Assembly: GCF_001625215.2 (NCBI RefSeq)
Contig: NC_030386.2
Coordinates: 39,209,796 to 39,273,795 of the forward strand
Length of the DNA: 64,000 bases
Direction: 5' to 3'
DNA from: Daucus carota subsp. sativus
Lineage: Eukaryota; Streptophyta; Magnoliopsida; Apiales; Apiaceae
Positions within the stretch are counted from its first letter, which is position 1. Every line of letters starts with the position of its first letter. Both the position numbers and the translations under genes were made by a program. The notes under the pieces are model-generated. The model was not told the DNA's origin, did not search any database, and was given only the letters and a program-made list of their open reading frames with translations. Below, one piece after another: positions 25,916 through 40,867 of this stretch.

Positions 25916-27141
25916 CTTGGACTTCTTGTGAAGCGTAAGAAGTGAAAGGCTGACTATCAGCTTTCTCAACATCTGCAGATGATCTTTTGGACCTTTTCTT
26001 CACTACAAAGAATGCAACCACGGCTCCAACAACTAAAATGGATATCACAATTCCTGCCACACCACCACCGCCTATACCTGATTTCTTGTATCCACCACCA
26101 TCTGATGAGTTTTTTTTGTCATTTTGTTTTCTATTTCGGTTGCTATTGCTGGATGGAGGAGTTCCAGGTGGAGGAGGTGGTGCTGGACCGGAACTCCATG
26201 AGTTGCCCTCTCTCCTGTTAAAATAATCATGTATGTACTGCTCAAAGATAAAATCCCCTACTTGATTAAGACCATTGTAAGACGATTGATGTGAGAATGT
26301 CTTACTGAATATTTATGTTTTTTAATCTTTCAGGAATCCAACCGCTGAAATGGTTATTTCAAATATTCCTGAGATTGTAGATACAATCAACTTATTAGTA
26401 CAACAATTGAAAACACTTTTTAAGTAATAGACTTGTATCACTCACAAATTATGCAGGGGAAGATTAGTAAGGACATCAATGGAGATTGTAAACTGGTTGT
26501 TTTGCAAATACCTGCACAACAAATATCTTTGAACACAACAAAAATCTTATAAATTTAGATACTAAAACTATGACAATATACTTACATATTGGCCATACTT
26601 GAAGGAGCGGTAAAACTTTCAGGAAGATCACCTATCATGGAATTAAAAGAGATATCCCTGGTTCAAGGAAGATTACATGTCATTGTGTCAAGGAAAAACT
26701 CAAATCCTGGCAAGTGAAAAATTGAAATGTCCTTGCAATGTAGATCAACAGAAAGCAAATTTCATGAGAGAAAGGTGGCCAATATGCTGCACTTTCGGTT
26801 CCCGGTATGAATGAATAAACAAAACTCAAATTTAGAAAAAAGTAAATCCATTCAAAAAAATCATAACGAAAGAACATTAACGTGTATGAAACTGGACAGG
26901 ACCAATCTTACAAATTAGAGAGAGCTGAAAGCGATCCAAACATGTCATTTAGCTGGCCCTGTAGTTGATTGCGACTAAGATTTTTGCACAGGAAAATAGA
27001 GCGGAAAAAAAAATCAATATCTAATTTTGTCCACTAAACAGAACTGGATAAAATAAGGAGGAAACTAACATGTTCTCGATCTTAGTCATTAGTGATATGG
27101 AATATGGGACACCGCCAGTGAAACCACATCCAGCGAGATTT
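25916..27141 (-). pseudogene. Captured STRUBBELIG-family receptor fragment (LRR, Pro-rich, membrane segment)
   Basis: Exons 27070-27141, 26912-26983, 26586-26657, 26446-26511 and 25916-26214. The first three are the 72-bp LRR exons typical of this family (NLAGCGFTGGVPYSISLM, LSRNQLQGQLNDMFGSL, DISFNSMIGDLPESF). The last codes [17 protein letters not shown], a [20 protein letters not shown] membrane helix and KKRSKRSS. The signal peptide, upstream repeats and the whole kinase domain are absent. The acceptor before the second exon reads CAA where CAG is expected, and the last exon lacks the LRR part that normally precedes NSW. It lies between the other two captured genes in the Helitron. Confidence 0.88.
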
Positions 27142-27403
27142 CTACATTAACAAGGAAGGTGTAAAAAATAATTACTCTCTGTGTCTAGGTAATGTGTTAA
27201 TCTGATGATTTTAAAGAAAGGGTTAATAACACCTTATAATACTTCATTATAAGGTCACATAGCCCATCTACCATAAGACGGAAAATCAAAAATATATTAT
27301 TAACAAATATTATGTCACATGTATGTGATACTATGATTACCTGATAGCATAAGCAATAGTACAAAATTAAAAATAATAATAATGCATAAGCTTCTCTCAT
27401 TAC

Positions 27404-29193
27404 CTAGAATATATTCAACATCTTCAACAAAACCCATCCTCAGCATTTCATCAGCTTCGTCAAGGACACGAAACTTTGATGAACTAAAATCAACATTTCC
27501 CCTTTCAATGTGATCCTATACAACAAAAATGACAAAAAGAAAAAAAAGTTTCAAGAGCAAAGTAGTGATAAATACCTACTTCACAAGCGAAATTGCCATG
27601 TATTACTAGGGTTGCACAAATTAAAAACAAAGTACCTTTATACGACCAGGTGTTCCCACAACTATATCAACCCCTCTCTTCAGCTGTATTTGCTGATTGT
27701 TGTAGGGTGCTCCACCATACAAACAGACCGAATTTAGCTCCAAAGACCCACCATAGACTTCGAAATCTGCAGCCACCTACCATAAAAGAAAAGGGTAAAC
27801 ACAAATTGAACCGACAAAATATGAGTTAAAAAATGGCCCAGTAAAATTAGAAGTTCCATGGAACAGTATCCACACATAATACCTGTGTTGACAACTCCCT
27901 TGTGGGTAATAGCACGAGTACACTTGGAGATCTCCCATCACCAGTCTTTCGAGATGTTTTTAAGGCTCCGTTTGTTAAGGACTCCAATATGGGTAACACA
28001 AACGCCAAGGTTTTACCCTAAAAAATGGAAAGAAAATGAAGCCAGACAGCCACTTTGGCATAAGTAGAAAAAGATCAACCAGAATAAACCCCAAAAAATT
28101 AAACTTAAAAATTACTCAAGTTATATTGAATATATATCAATGCTCTGTCTCACTTCATAACAACATCCAGAAGCTGTTAAGTGTACTTTAAAAATTGTTT
28201 TTTCTACACCTTAGTCTTTCCTATACATTCTTTTCTTAACAAACCACTATATTTAGAGTTCTGGAAAATTGATTCTCGAGAACATCAGACTTCTCACAAA
28301 GTCAATTTAATCCCACAAAATTTGAATTTTATATATCCATGCGAAGATAGCAAAATGCAGCCTCGCAAATTCTTCACTCAATCATTGTTAAACCTAAGTA
28401 ATCCGTGCCCATCAACTGGTGCAAGATTCTAAAAATTGCCAAAATTAAACTAAATGTTGCTTCTTATGACAATAAAGTTGATCCTTATTAACACTACATT
28501 ACTACATTTAATAATAATAATAAATGAAGAAACTAATTGGGCAAAACTACAAAGCCCGAATGGAATAATCTTGGTGAGAGGAGACAATTAAAGTTCAACT
28601 TGCCCCCCAAATTTGTGTGGCTCCCATTTCATACAAATTCACAAAGTTTCTACTATCGTCCTCCAAGTTTCAACCACCACAAAACAATTTAACTTTGTAC
28701 CCAATAACTCACAAACCAAACCTCCAATTTCGGGCAAATTTGCACACAAATTCATTCTAAACTACAAATACAAGATATAAATGCTATCAAATAGTATCAA
28801 TAATTAAAAGTATAATTACCTGACCAGTCCGAGCTCTCCCAACTAAATCAGTCCCATCAAGAATTGTATCAAACGTCATCGCCTGAATCGGAAACAACGC
28901 CTCAATCCCATTCTCCCTCAACGGCTTCGAAATGCATTCGGATTCTCCTCCTTCACCTCCTCCTCCACCTTCATCTTCTTCACCTTCTTCCTACTCTTCT
29001 CCTCCCCAGAGCTCACATCACTCCTATCCTCTTCCTCCTCAATCACCTTCCGCTTCTTCTCCTTCTCCTCCTCCTTCTTGCTCTTCTCCTCCGAATCATC
29101 GAACACAAACTCCTCGGAATAAGAATCGCTCTTCTTGCTCTTCTTCTTCTCCTTCTTCACGCTTCTGTTCTCGATAGAAGAGTCTGTTTCCAT
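27404..29193 (-). pseudogene. Captured DEAD-box RNA helicase RH7-type, exons 1-4 only
   Basis: Exons 28820-29193, 27883-28017, 27636-27776 and 27404-27515. The N-terminus is the Lys/Glu-rich nucleolar tail of the RH7 group. Helicase motifs follow in order: GRARTGQGKT (Walker A, split by intron 1), LPTREL (Ia), GTPGR (Ib) and DEAD within [10 protein letters not shown] (Walker B). The sequence stops at FVEDVEYIL, so SAT and all of RecA domain 2 are missing. A frameshift near 28930-28934 separates ENPNA from ISKPLRENGIEALFP. The truncated copy cannot unwind RNA. It is the first captured gene inside the Helitron; its ATG lies 236 bp from the element's 5' end. Confidence 0.9.
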
Positions 29194-29429
29194 GGCGGAG
29201 ATGAAGAGAGAGAGAGAGGGATATGTTGATAGGCTCTTGTACGGTGCTGTAGTTAGGGGGCTGTTAAAGTCCAACTCTGCTGGGAAATAGAGTCCTGACA
29301 GGAGACAGGCTTTTAAACATTAGTACAGCGTCGAGACTGAAACCAAAAAATGTGACGAAACCAAAAAATATGAACAAAAAGTAGGACTACAAATTATACC
29401 CATGTTGGCTTATTATAGTATAGTATAGA

Positions 29430-29883
29430 TTAAAGAAAAATACTTCCCACCGTATCAAAACAAACTAACAAACAAAACCGCTTTAACCAATCAGTGGTGT
29501 CGCCAATTTTTTTCCAGCATTTTCCAGCTACTGTGGCTACAATATTTGGTCTAAGTCTTTTAAATCTCATTCAAAACTCCCAACTTCACATATCAATCAG
29601 CAAGCATCTCTTGTTCTCCATCTTGTAAGTCTCTGCGTTCACATTTTTCTACTTGCAATACATTTTCAATGCTTAGACCGCCAGACATCATGTTAAGTTA
29701 TCAGTTCTTTTGACAACCTCGGGATGTCATAGAAATGATTTAATTCCGTATTATTATATTAAACAATTTGAAATGTTAGTTTGCTTAGGATTTCACATGT
29801 AGATCTTGACATATGTGTTATATTAATTTCAGAAACCTGAAGTTGAAATTGAGAGTTTGGAACTGGTAATTGAAACACAAGTG
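29430..29883 (+). promoter_or_regulatory. Short promoter and leader of the sphingoid-base hydroxylase, bounded by the Helitron
   Basis: A likely leader intron runs from the donor at about 29626 (CTTGTAAGT) to the acceptor at 29831 (TTTCAG). That leaves less than 200 bp between the Helitron end and the first exon. Confidence 0.5.
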
Positions 29884-30993
29884 ATGGTGTTCTGGGAAGA
29901 GTATGTGAGTGATGAAACAATGGGAACATATGCCCCAATTGTGGTCTACTGGTTGTACTCGGGGTTTTATCAGATGTTGTCGCCACTCGACAATTACAGG
30001 CTACACACTAGAAAGGAAGAGAGTGAAAAGAATGTGGTGCCATTGTCGTCTGTTATCAGAGGTGTTCTGATTCAACAGCTTGCTCAGGTTGTCGTTGCAC
30101 AGGCTTTGTTTATGGTTAGTGTTCTTGTTACATTTTTTTAATTTTGCTAATTTTGTCGCGCTTTGTTGATGCATAGATGAATGTGTATTGTGTTGCGTAT
30201 ATGAACCATTGCTGCTAATTGGCAGATATATAGTATATGAAAGGGCTCAAAAACAGACCTGAGTAGTCCTGGTGACGGAATTTCAGAACTTGTTGCAGTC
30301 GATGTCTTTGTATCTGTTCCGTGTATAAAAATTGAACTAAGTTCCGGCAAATGCTTCTCTTAGATCTTCTACACAAAATGATCCAGCCCTTCCTTTGTAA
30401 CCGATGATTTAGGCATAATAATTTCGTGTCCTTTGCTGCAGCTGACCAGAGAAGTGAGTTCATCAGGAAGCATAGTTCAGCCTGTTCAGCAAACCCTAGT
30501 CATCCAAATTCTGCAAATTATAGTTGCAACGCTTGTCATGGACACTTGGCAATACTTTGTACACCGATACATGCACCAGAACAAATTTTTGTACCGCCAT
30601 ATCCACTCCCAACACCATAGACTGGTTGTCACTTACGCAATTGGGGCGCTCTACAATCACCCGCTTGAGGGTCTCCTGCTCGATACTGTTGGCGGGGCCA
30701 TCTCTTTCCTTGTATCCGGAATGACTGCCAGAACAGCTGTGGCATTCTTTTGCTTTGCTACTATAAAAACGGTAGATGATCATTGTGGATTATGGCTGCC
30801 TGGTAATGTCTTCCATCTGATTTTTCAAAACAACACTGCCTATCATGATGTTCATCATCAACTTCAAGGTACGAAGTACAACTATTCACAACCTTTCTAC
30901 CCTATCTGGGATCTGCTGCTTGGAACCCATATGCCTTACCGTCTTGTAAAGAGACCCGAAGGAGGCTTTGAGGCAAGGTTGATGAAAGACTGA
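29884..30993 (+). CDS. SBH: Sphinganine C4-monooxygenase (sphingoid-base hydroxylase)
   Basis: Exons 29884-30114 and 30442-30993 join in frame to 260 residues, the usual length of the plant enzyme. It belongs to the fatty acid hydroxylase superfamily of di-iron membrane oxygenases and adds the C4 hydroxyl to dihydrosphingosine, making phytosphingosine in the ER. All His clusters are present: HRYMH (118-122), HSQHH (132-136) and HDVHH (212-216). Hydrophobic segments lie at the N-terminus and around residues 70-115 and 160-185. An upstream in-frame TTG is not used as a start; MVFWEEYVSDE is the family start. The gene looks intact and sits close to a Helitron end. Confidence 0.95.
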
Positions 30994-31351
30994 TCATATT
31001 TCCATGTCATTCGGGCTTGTCATGCTCAGCAAGTATTCCTGTTTGTAATATGCTCTCACTCGGAGAGGTTTTACAACTATTTGTATTATTTTTCCTAATT
31101 TCATGTTACCTGGTTGAGTTGTGAGATGTAAAATTGGTCTTTCCCAGCTGACAAATCTCCTTTGCTAACTAGTATATTCTTCTCCATGTGTCTGCACTGG
31201 TAGATTGTATAACACTCTTAACATTTCTGGTCAGTATATATTACTCTATGCAAGATCAGGAAAATTTACCAGAAGGCACCATATTTTGCTGGTATGAAAA
31301 CTTCTACCAAATTGTAAAATATGTGACATTCCGAAAAAAGAACACTGAAAT

Positions 31352-33091
31352 CTACCAATATTCTCCACAAGAACAGCACCCCTCTTTGAATCTGTGGAAC
31401 CGAGTTCGATCCCTCACTATAATTTCCCGCTCGTAAATTTTAGAAATGAGCTTAATTACAACATGACAGTCCCCGCATATCCTAATATTCTTATTCACTC
31501 GCAGTGTACTCTTTTCACTTGTTGCAATCAAACCATACGCAACAGCTAACTTTTCACTGTGATGCCACAAGGCATTCTCCTTCTCCCCTTCTCCAATATC
31601 GTGCAAAACATAACTAGTCTCTGCCACATACCCATGCTCTCTGATCCTAAAACTAATTTCATCAAGTTTCCTATAAATTTGATCTCGGAACGAATGGCTG
31701 TGATCTCCATTAACAAACTTATGCATTATGCCGCCTGCTTCAATGTAGCTGAACCCAGGAATCTTCTTCACATCTCTACTTCTCATCGTCTCTCTCACCC
31801 TTCCCACATCTTTCCATCTTTCCTGGGCTGCATATATATTTGACAACATCACAAAGTCTCCACAATTACTTGACCCCATTTCCTCAAGCTTCCTGGACGC
31901 TTTCTCTGCCATCTCCACATTCCCATATGTCTTACTTGCCCCAAGAAGTGTCTGCCAAAGTACCAAATCCGGAACCATTGGCATCTCATTCACAATATCA
32001 TATGCCTCCTGAAGCCGACCTGCCCGGCCCAACAAATCAACCACACTACCATAATGTTTCATATTCCGACTCACTCCACTCTTCGCCATCGACTCAAACA
32101 ACCTAACCCCATCTTCCACCAAACCAGCATGGTTACAAGCACACAACACCATGAGATAACTAACACTATCTGCGACTATCCCCTCTCTACCCATCCGATC
32201 AAAAAGTTCCAGTGCCTTAATTCCATCCCCTTGCATCGCCAATGCCATAATCATCGTATTCCAAGTAACAATACACTTCTCACACCTCATACTACTAAAA
32301 ACCCCAAACGCCTTATCCACAAGCCCACATTTCGCGTACAAATCAATAACAGCATTACACAGCTGCGCATTACAATCCATCTTCTCACCCCTTATAAACT
32401 CAACAACCCTCTCCCCCTCCCCAATCGCCCCCAACTGCGAACAAGCAGAAAGCGCCCCCAGCACAGTCACCTCATTCGGCCTCATCCCCGCAAACCCCAT
32501 CTCCTTAAACATCTCCAAAGCCTCTGTAGCTCGACTCCCCTGAGCCAACCCCATAATCAACACATTCCAACACGCAACATCTCTCACACACATTTCATCA
32601 AACACATTGCGCGCACTATCCAAATCCCCCGCCTTCGCGTAAACATCAAGCAACGTCGTCTGCAACAACACATCAAATACGAACCCACGTCTCAGAACCT
32701 GAGACTGCACCTCCCTGGCCTCAAAAACAGCCAGCCCACGTGCGCATGCCTTCAGCACAAACGAGCACGTTAGAGCATCAGGCTTGCATGAAGCACGTGA
32801 CATCGACACAAACCACGTGATGGCCATTGTGGGTTGTGGGGTTTTAGCGAGGCCGCGTATAATGGCGTTCCATTCGTTGGTCGCCGGAGATGGGAGTTGC
32901 CGGAAAATGTAGATGGCGTAAGAGAGGTCGCCGGAGGCAGAAGAGGCACAGTAATCGAGGAGCTTAGAACGGGAAAAGTAGAAGTTGAACTCGCCGGTGA
33001 TGATGAGATGGGATTGAAGCCGTTTGATGTGAGAAAGCGAGGTGCATTTTCGTAGGATTGAATCAAAATGGACCATTTTCGTAACAACCAA
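31352..33091 (-). CDS. Pentatricopeptide repeat protein, PLS class with E and DYW domains
   Basis: One intronless frame of 579 residues, as usual for PPR genes. The N-terminal two thirds are degenerate 31-36 residue helical repeats (for example NVLIMGLAQGSRATEALEMF, NAVIDLYAKCGLVDKAFGVF, NTMIMALAMQGDGIKALELF). The E region follows with PGFSYIEAGG. The C-terminal DYW deaminase-like domain keeps HSEKLA and CGDCH, the zinc ligands needed for cytidine deamination, and ends GEYW in place of DYW. Such proteins act in mitochondria or chloroplasts as C-to-U RNA editing factors; the target site cannot be predicted here. A second in-frame Met (MVHFDS, 33076) is an equally possible start. It may be related to the At1g34160 type. 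Confidence 0.92.
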   Translation of the reverse strand: MVVTKMVHFDSILRKCTSLSHIKRLQSHLIITGEFNFYFSRSKLLDYCASSASGDLSYAIYIFRQLPSPATNEWNAIIRGLAKTPQPTMAITWFVSMSRASCKPDALTCSFVLKACARGLAVFEAREVQSQVLRRGFVFDVLLQTTLLDVYAKAGDLDSARNVFDEMCVRDVACWNVLIMGLAQGSRATEALEMFKEMGFAGMRPNEVTVLGALSACSQLGAIGEGERVVEFIRGEKMDCNAQLCNAVIDLYAKCGLVDKAFGVFSSMRCEKCIVTWNTMIMALAMQGDGIKALELFDRMGREGIVADSVSYLMVLCACNHAGLVEDGVRLFESMAKSGVSRNMKHYGSVVDLLGRAGRLQEAYDIVNEMPMVPDLVLWQTLLGASKTYGNVEMAEKASRKLEEMGSSNCGDFVMLSNIYAAQERWKDVGRVRETMRSRDVKKIPGFSYIEAGGIMHKFVNGDHSHSFRDQIYRKLDEISFRIREHGYVAETSYVLHDIGEGEKENALWHHSEKLAVAYGLIATSEKSTLRVNKNIRICGDCHVVIKLISKIYEREIIVRDRTRFHRFKEGCCSCGEYW

Positions 33092-34246
33092 TTCCTAATT
33101 AAATAAATAAATTTATATTTAGTTTTAATTATTAGCGATGGTTCTATGCACAAATATGTTAACCGATAAAATCGATAGCCCGTCGTGGGAACAAATGTAT
33201 TCAACTGAAATTTCAAATTTTTTTATTTACAAAATTTGAGAATATTTAATTTAGATTTTAATTATATTAAAATTTTGGATATATAATCGTAAGTTTTTAT
33301 AATTTAAAATTCGATGGTATTTAATTGAAATTATTTAAAACTGTTTTTAATTAGACTATTTAGGATTGATAAAAATCTGATGGTAGACGGATTTTTCTCC
33401 ACAAAATTATTTACAAAAAGATTGCATTTGAAAAAGTTTACAGAAAATCTTACTCAAGAGTTTTCCTGAACATTTTCCCCAACACTATTTTCTCTGAATT
33501 TTTATACAAGAATTTTCTAGAAAATTTTTATCATAAAAGAAATCCCACTGAAATATTTCTCGGGAAAGATCTCTTTTTTTCAATAAAAGTTCATAATAAA
33601 ATTATCGTAAAAATTTATGAAAAAAATATTATATTTCCTTCTCCAAAAAAATTATGGAAAACAGTGATTAAAAGTGGAAAATATGTTCACGTTCTCAAAA
33701 GTTACCTGAAATTCTCATCATTTCTTAGACAGAAGCTTGGGTAGATTTGTTGGCCGAGACTTCAGAATCAGCCATGCTTATAATTTGGGAGTCACGACTC
33801 ACGAACTCTGGCTCTATAGCGGCAGATATTTCTTGATATTCATTTTTATGATCACATCATGACGCGTATAACCAGGGACGATTCGCGGTGTGCACTTGCT
33901 CTTAGTTATTACTCACATAATAAATGACTTAAAATTGACATTCAAGATTGTGATTTGTTTCTTGCATGTGTTTTTTCATCAAAATAATGATCAATTTCTA
34001 GATTACCAATTTCTAGATCCGTCCCTGATTATAACGAAACAACCAACGGCACAGAAGACTTATCACAGTAAATAACTACGCCTTTCAACCAGAGGAGACA
34101 AGACAAGAAGGTAACATAAATCTCTACAAAGAGTAATATACCCCTTTCAATGCAAATGCACATTTCAGTACAATGAAACATAATGCTACATTACAATTAT
34201 ACAATCGACTGGCTTCATTTGGCTTGTAAGAAGTCAGCTAAATCTT
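33092..34246. other. Intergenic; holds a segment duplicated at 44.5 kb
   Basis: This is the 5' flank of the PPR gene and the 3' flank of the receptor kinase. Segment 33665-33790 has an inverted near-copy at 44484-44590 (shared on the minus strand: GAAGTCTCGGCC, AAATCTACCCAA, AACTTTTGAGAACGTGAA). There is no gene. Confidence 0.6.
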
Positions 34247-38586
<4,340 letters not shown>

Positions 38587-38954
38587 TTTAATTTCCTTTC
38601 CTCTGGGAGAAAACAAAGTGAGTAGACTTCATATATGAGAAACAAAACATAGAGTCAACACACAAAAATTCTCCGCCACTCGACGATCACTCGATTGTCT
38701 ATCAGCAATAAGAAATTTCTGTGTGCACGAACTAGATTCCAAAATCAATTGGAAAATGCGCGCGAGCTGGCAGCTAACTTTTTCATGACATGTCTAAAGA
38801 CTCGTGTGGCTCAAAATAAGAATTACTTTTCCTCGTCGGGCCTGTTTTATAAATCGGTTTTTCTAGTGTGTGCTCATAGAGGAACACACAAGCATCAAAT
38901 TTTATAAGTTTGGTGATTTTTGATTGGCTCATGCTTCTTTATAATGGTGGATCC

Positions 38955-38990
38955 CCTGCAAATTCACCTGCAAATTCACCTGCAAATTCA
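38955..38990. repeat. Three tandem copies of CCTGCAAATTCA
   Basis: A perfect 12-bp unit repeated three times, in the promoter side of the receptor kinase and immediately left of the CACTA element. Confidence 0.9.
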
Positions 38991-39942
38991 CCAACCACAC
39001 CAACACTACAAGAAAAATGACTAAAAGCCACCGCCAATATGCGGTCGCTTTTAGCTAAAAGCGACCGAAATGAGTTGGTAGCAAATAAGAGGGTCGCTTT
39101 TATTACTTCCGGTCGCTTTTATATAAAAGCGACCGATTTTTGGTCGCTTTTATTTTATTTGAGATTGATCATTTTTGCTTCAATATTTTGATGAAAATTT
39201 GAATTTGCCGCCTAAAGACATCAAATTCCACCAATATTGGTGGAATTTGAAAAGCAACCACCATTTCTGCCGGTCGCTTTTATATGGTTATTTTTATAAA
39301 AAAAAAACCCTGCAGATTATTTTTGTTGGGATCTCCTATTTACTAGTAATAATCATATCAGAAGAATTTATGAAATCTTAAACTTAAAATACACATAACT
39401 TTCAACACAAACATTTATTACAAACCACAAAAGTTAAGCTATTCGGACATTACGATTACATCGATATCATAAAAAGAACTACAAGTCCCCTAGATAATTC
39501 AGAAACTAGTTATCATTGGCCAAAAAAACGTCCCAGTACACATTATGGCACACAGCCTCAAATGATATGCACATCCACTGTACAAGGCCTTTGCACTTCA
39601 GAACCTGATGTTTGATCATCACTCTTCTAGTATTTTAAAAGGTCTTCTTCCAGAATCTGATAATCACATGAACTAGAGTATCCAACTCAAAAACATGTAA
39701 TACAATATTAAGCGTTCAGAACAAAAATAAATAAAGCATTCGATACATAGCAAAGGGATTCAGAGACCAAGAAAATATAAAAGTAAAACTAGGATATTTA
39801 CGCAAGATAGGGGAGTACATCTAAGTGAACTTCATCCATTACGACACTGCAGTTCCATAAAACAGTTAATTTCCATGCACACTGTAACTACATACTAAAA
39901 ACAGAACGATAATCTGTACAAGAGAGTAGTCCAACTTCATAC

Positions 39943-40407
39943 CGATATTTGTCAAGATCATCATCTTTCAGTGTCTCACGCAAAAGCACACCTTCAGTCA
40001 TATACTGGTCAAAAGTATAATAGTGTAAGTAACATAGCAAGACAACTTCAAGAACTAAATTTAAGCAATTCTACAAAGCAGTCAGGACTGATTAGTCAAT
40101 TACACAATATACTGCCACATATTTGCAGCAGATTTGAGAAATAAAAATCTCCCTCAAGACAGGAGAGGTAACATACACATTCTCATTTTTAAAAACTGCA
40201 AGTGAATAAATCAGACATGTTGAAATAGAGCTGCATTTACAAAACTAATGTTTACCTTTATTACAGTGTTTGGCCCAGTCACATCCTCGAAACGAATTGC
40301 ACATAACCAACTAGATCACCAAGTTCAGTTTCCATCTCTTCGCTTACTCTTTTGGCAACACTCATTGCAGCCACACACCTTGGTTGAGTTCAGCCTACTT
40401 CATGAAT
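39943..40407 (-). pseudogene. PRP16-like DEAH-box helicase fragment inside the CACTA element
   Basis: Two exons with their splice sites: 40256-40407 (reads [20 protein letters not shown] then TELGDLVGY) and 39943-40003 (YMTEGVLLRETLKDDDLDKY). These are motif Ia and the following region of the spliceosomal helicase PRP16; relatives read [15 protein letters not shown]. The copy has a stop just before TQPR, a two-base insertion after VGY that shifts out the [13 protein letters not shown] frame, and R to C in TQPRR. No Walker A or DEAH is present, so it is dead. Confidence 0.85.
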
Positions 40408-40663
40408 CTGAAATTGAACTTGAAAAACAGAGAAAAATAAACAAATTTTCATTTTTGGTTGCCCGCTAGAATTTTATTCCAGACTTTGAAGTAACAAGCA
40501 CAATGTCACACGATGTGTGGGCATATACACACACACACACACACACATAAAAGAACATGATTACATAAGTTTCTTCACTGCTATTCATTTTATTCACTTG
40601 TGTTATTCACTGCTGTTCATTTTGTACAACTACTACTTTGATGTCTGCACTAAAAGAACATGA

Positions 40664-40867
40664 TTACATAGGTTTATCAGAACTGGATGCAGCTCCTAAT
40701 AAGCTCTCCTCAACTGATGTTTCAAATGATAATGAGAAAAACAACCTTAAAGAGACTGAGATGAGGCCTGGGTTACCTGGGCTTGGTTTGTCATAAAACC
40801 AAATAAAATCAGGGAATTTGTCTCTATCAAAATGCTTGCATTCAACACGATATAACACGATGCTCAC
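40664..40867 (-). other. Unidentified coding-like exon inside the CACTA element
   Basis: The minus strand reads RVECKHFDRDKFPDFIWFYD and KPSPGNPGLISVSLRLFFSL in one open frame with balanced codons. It lies upstream of the PRP16 fragment in the same orientation, so it may be another captured piece or a non-coding exon. I do not recognise it. Confidence 0.3.

Larger units (their letters stand above)
21688..29429 (-). mobile_element. 7.7-kb gene-capturing Helitron
   Basis: On the minus strand the element starts A|TCTATACTATACTATAATAA at 29429 and ends GCCCGTGCTATAGGCTAG|T at 21688. Both ends match plant Helitron termini, including insertion between A and T with no target duplication. The 3' stem is weak. 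Inside, all in the element's own orientation, lie exons of three unrelated genes: an RH7-type helicase (27404-29193), a STRUBBELIG-family receptor (25916-27141) and NEP1 (23822-24563). Each keeps its introns, so capture was at the DNA level. No Rep/helicase is present, so it is non-autonomous. Subterminal 21721-21905 is an imperfect tandem duplication (shared TTATTTATAAGCTTA and AAATTATATTAGTCGATT). Confidence 0.88.

Noticed and set aside
28864-29229. Leu-rich and Pro/Ser-rich frames on the + strand
   Set aside because: They are antisense shadows of the Lys/Glu-rich N-terminus of the captured helicase.
31395-31415. GAGTTCGATCCC, resembling a tRNA B box
   Set aside because: It is the coding sequence for RDRTRFH in the DYW domain; no A box or cloverleaf around it.
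32054-32773. 239-codon frame on the + strand
   Set aside because: It is antisense to the PPR gene, whose repeat structure and DYW domain fix the real strand.
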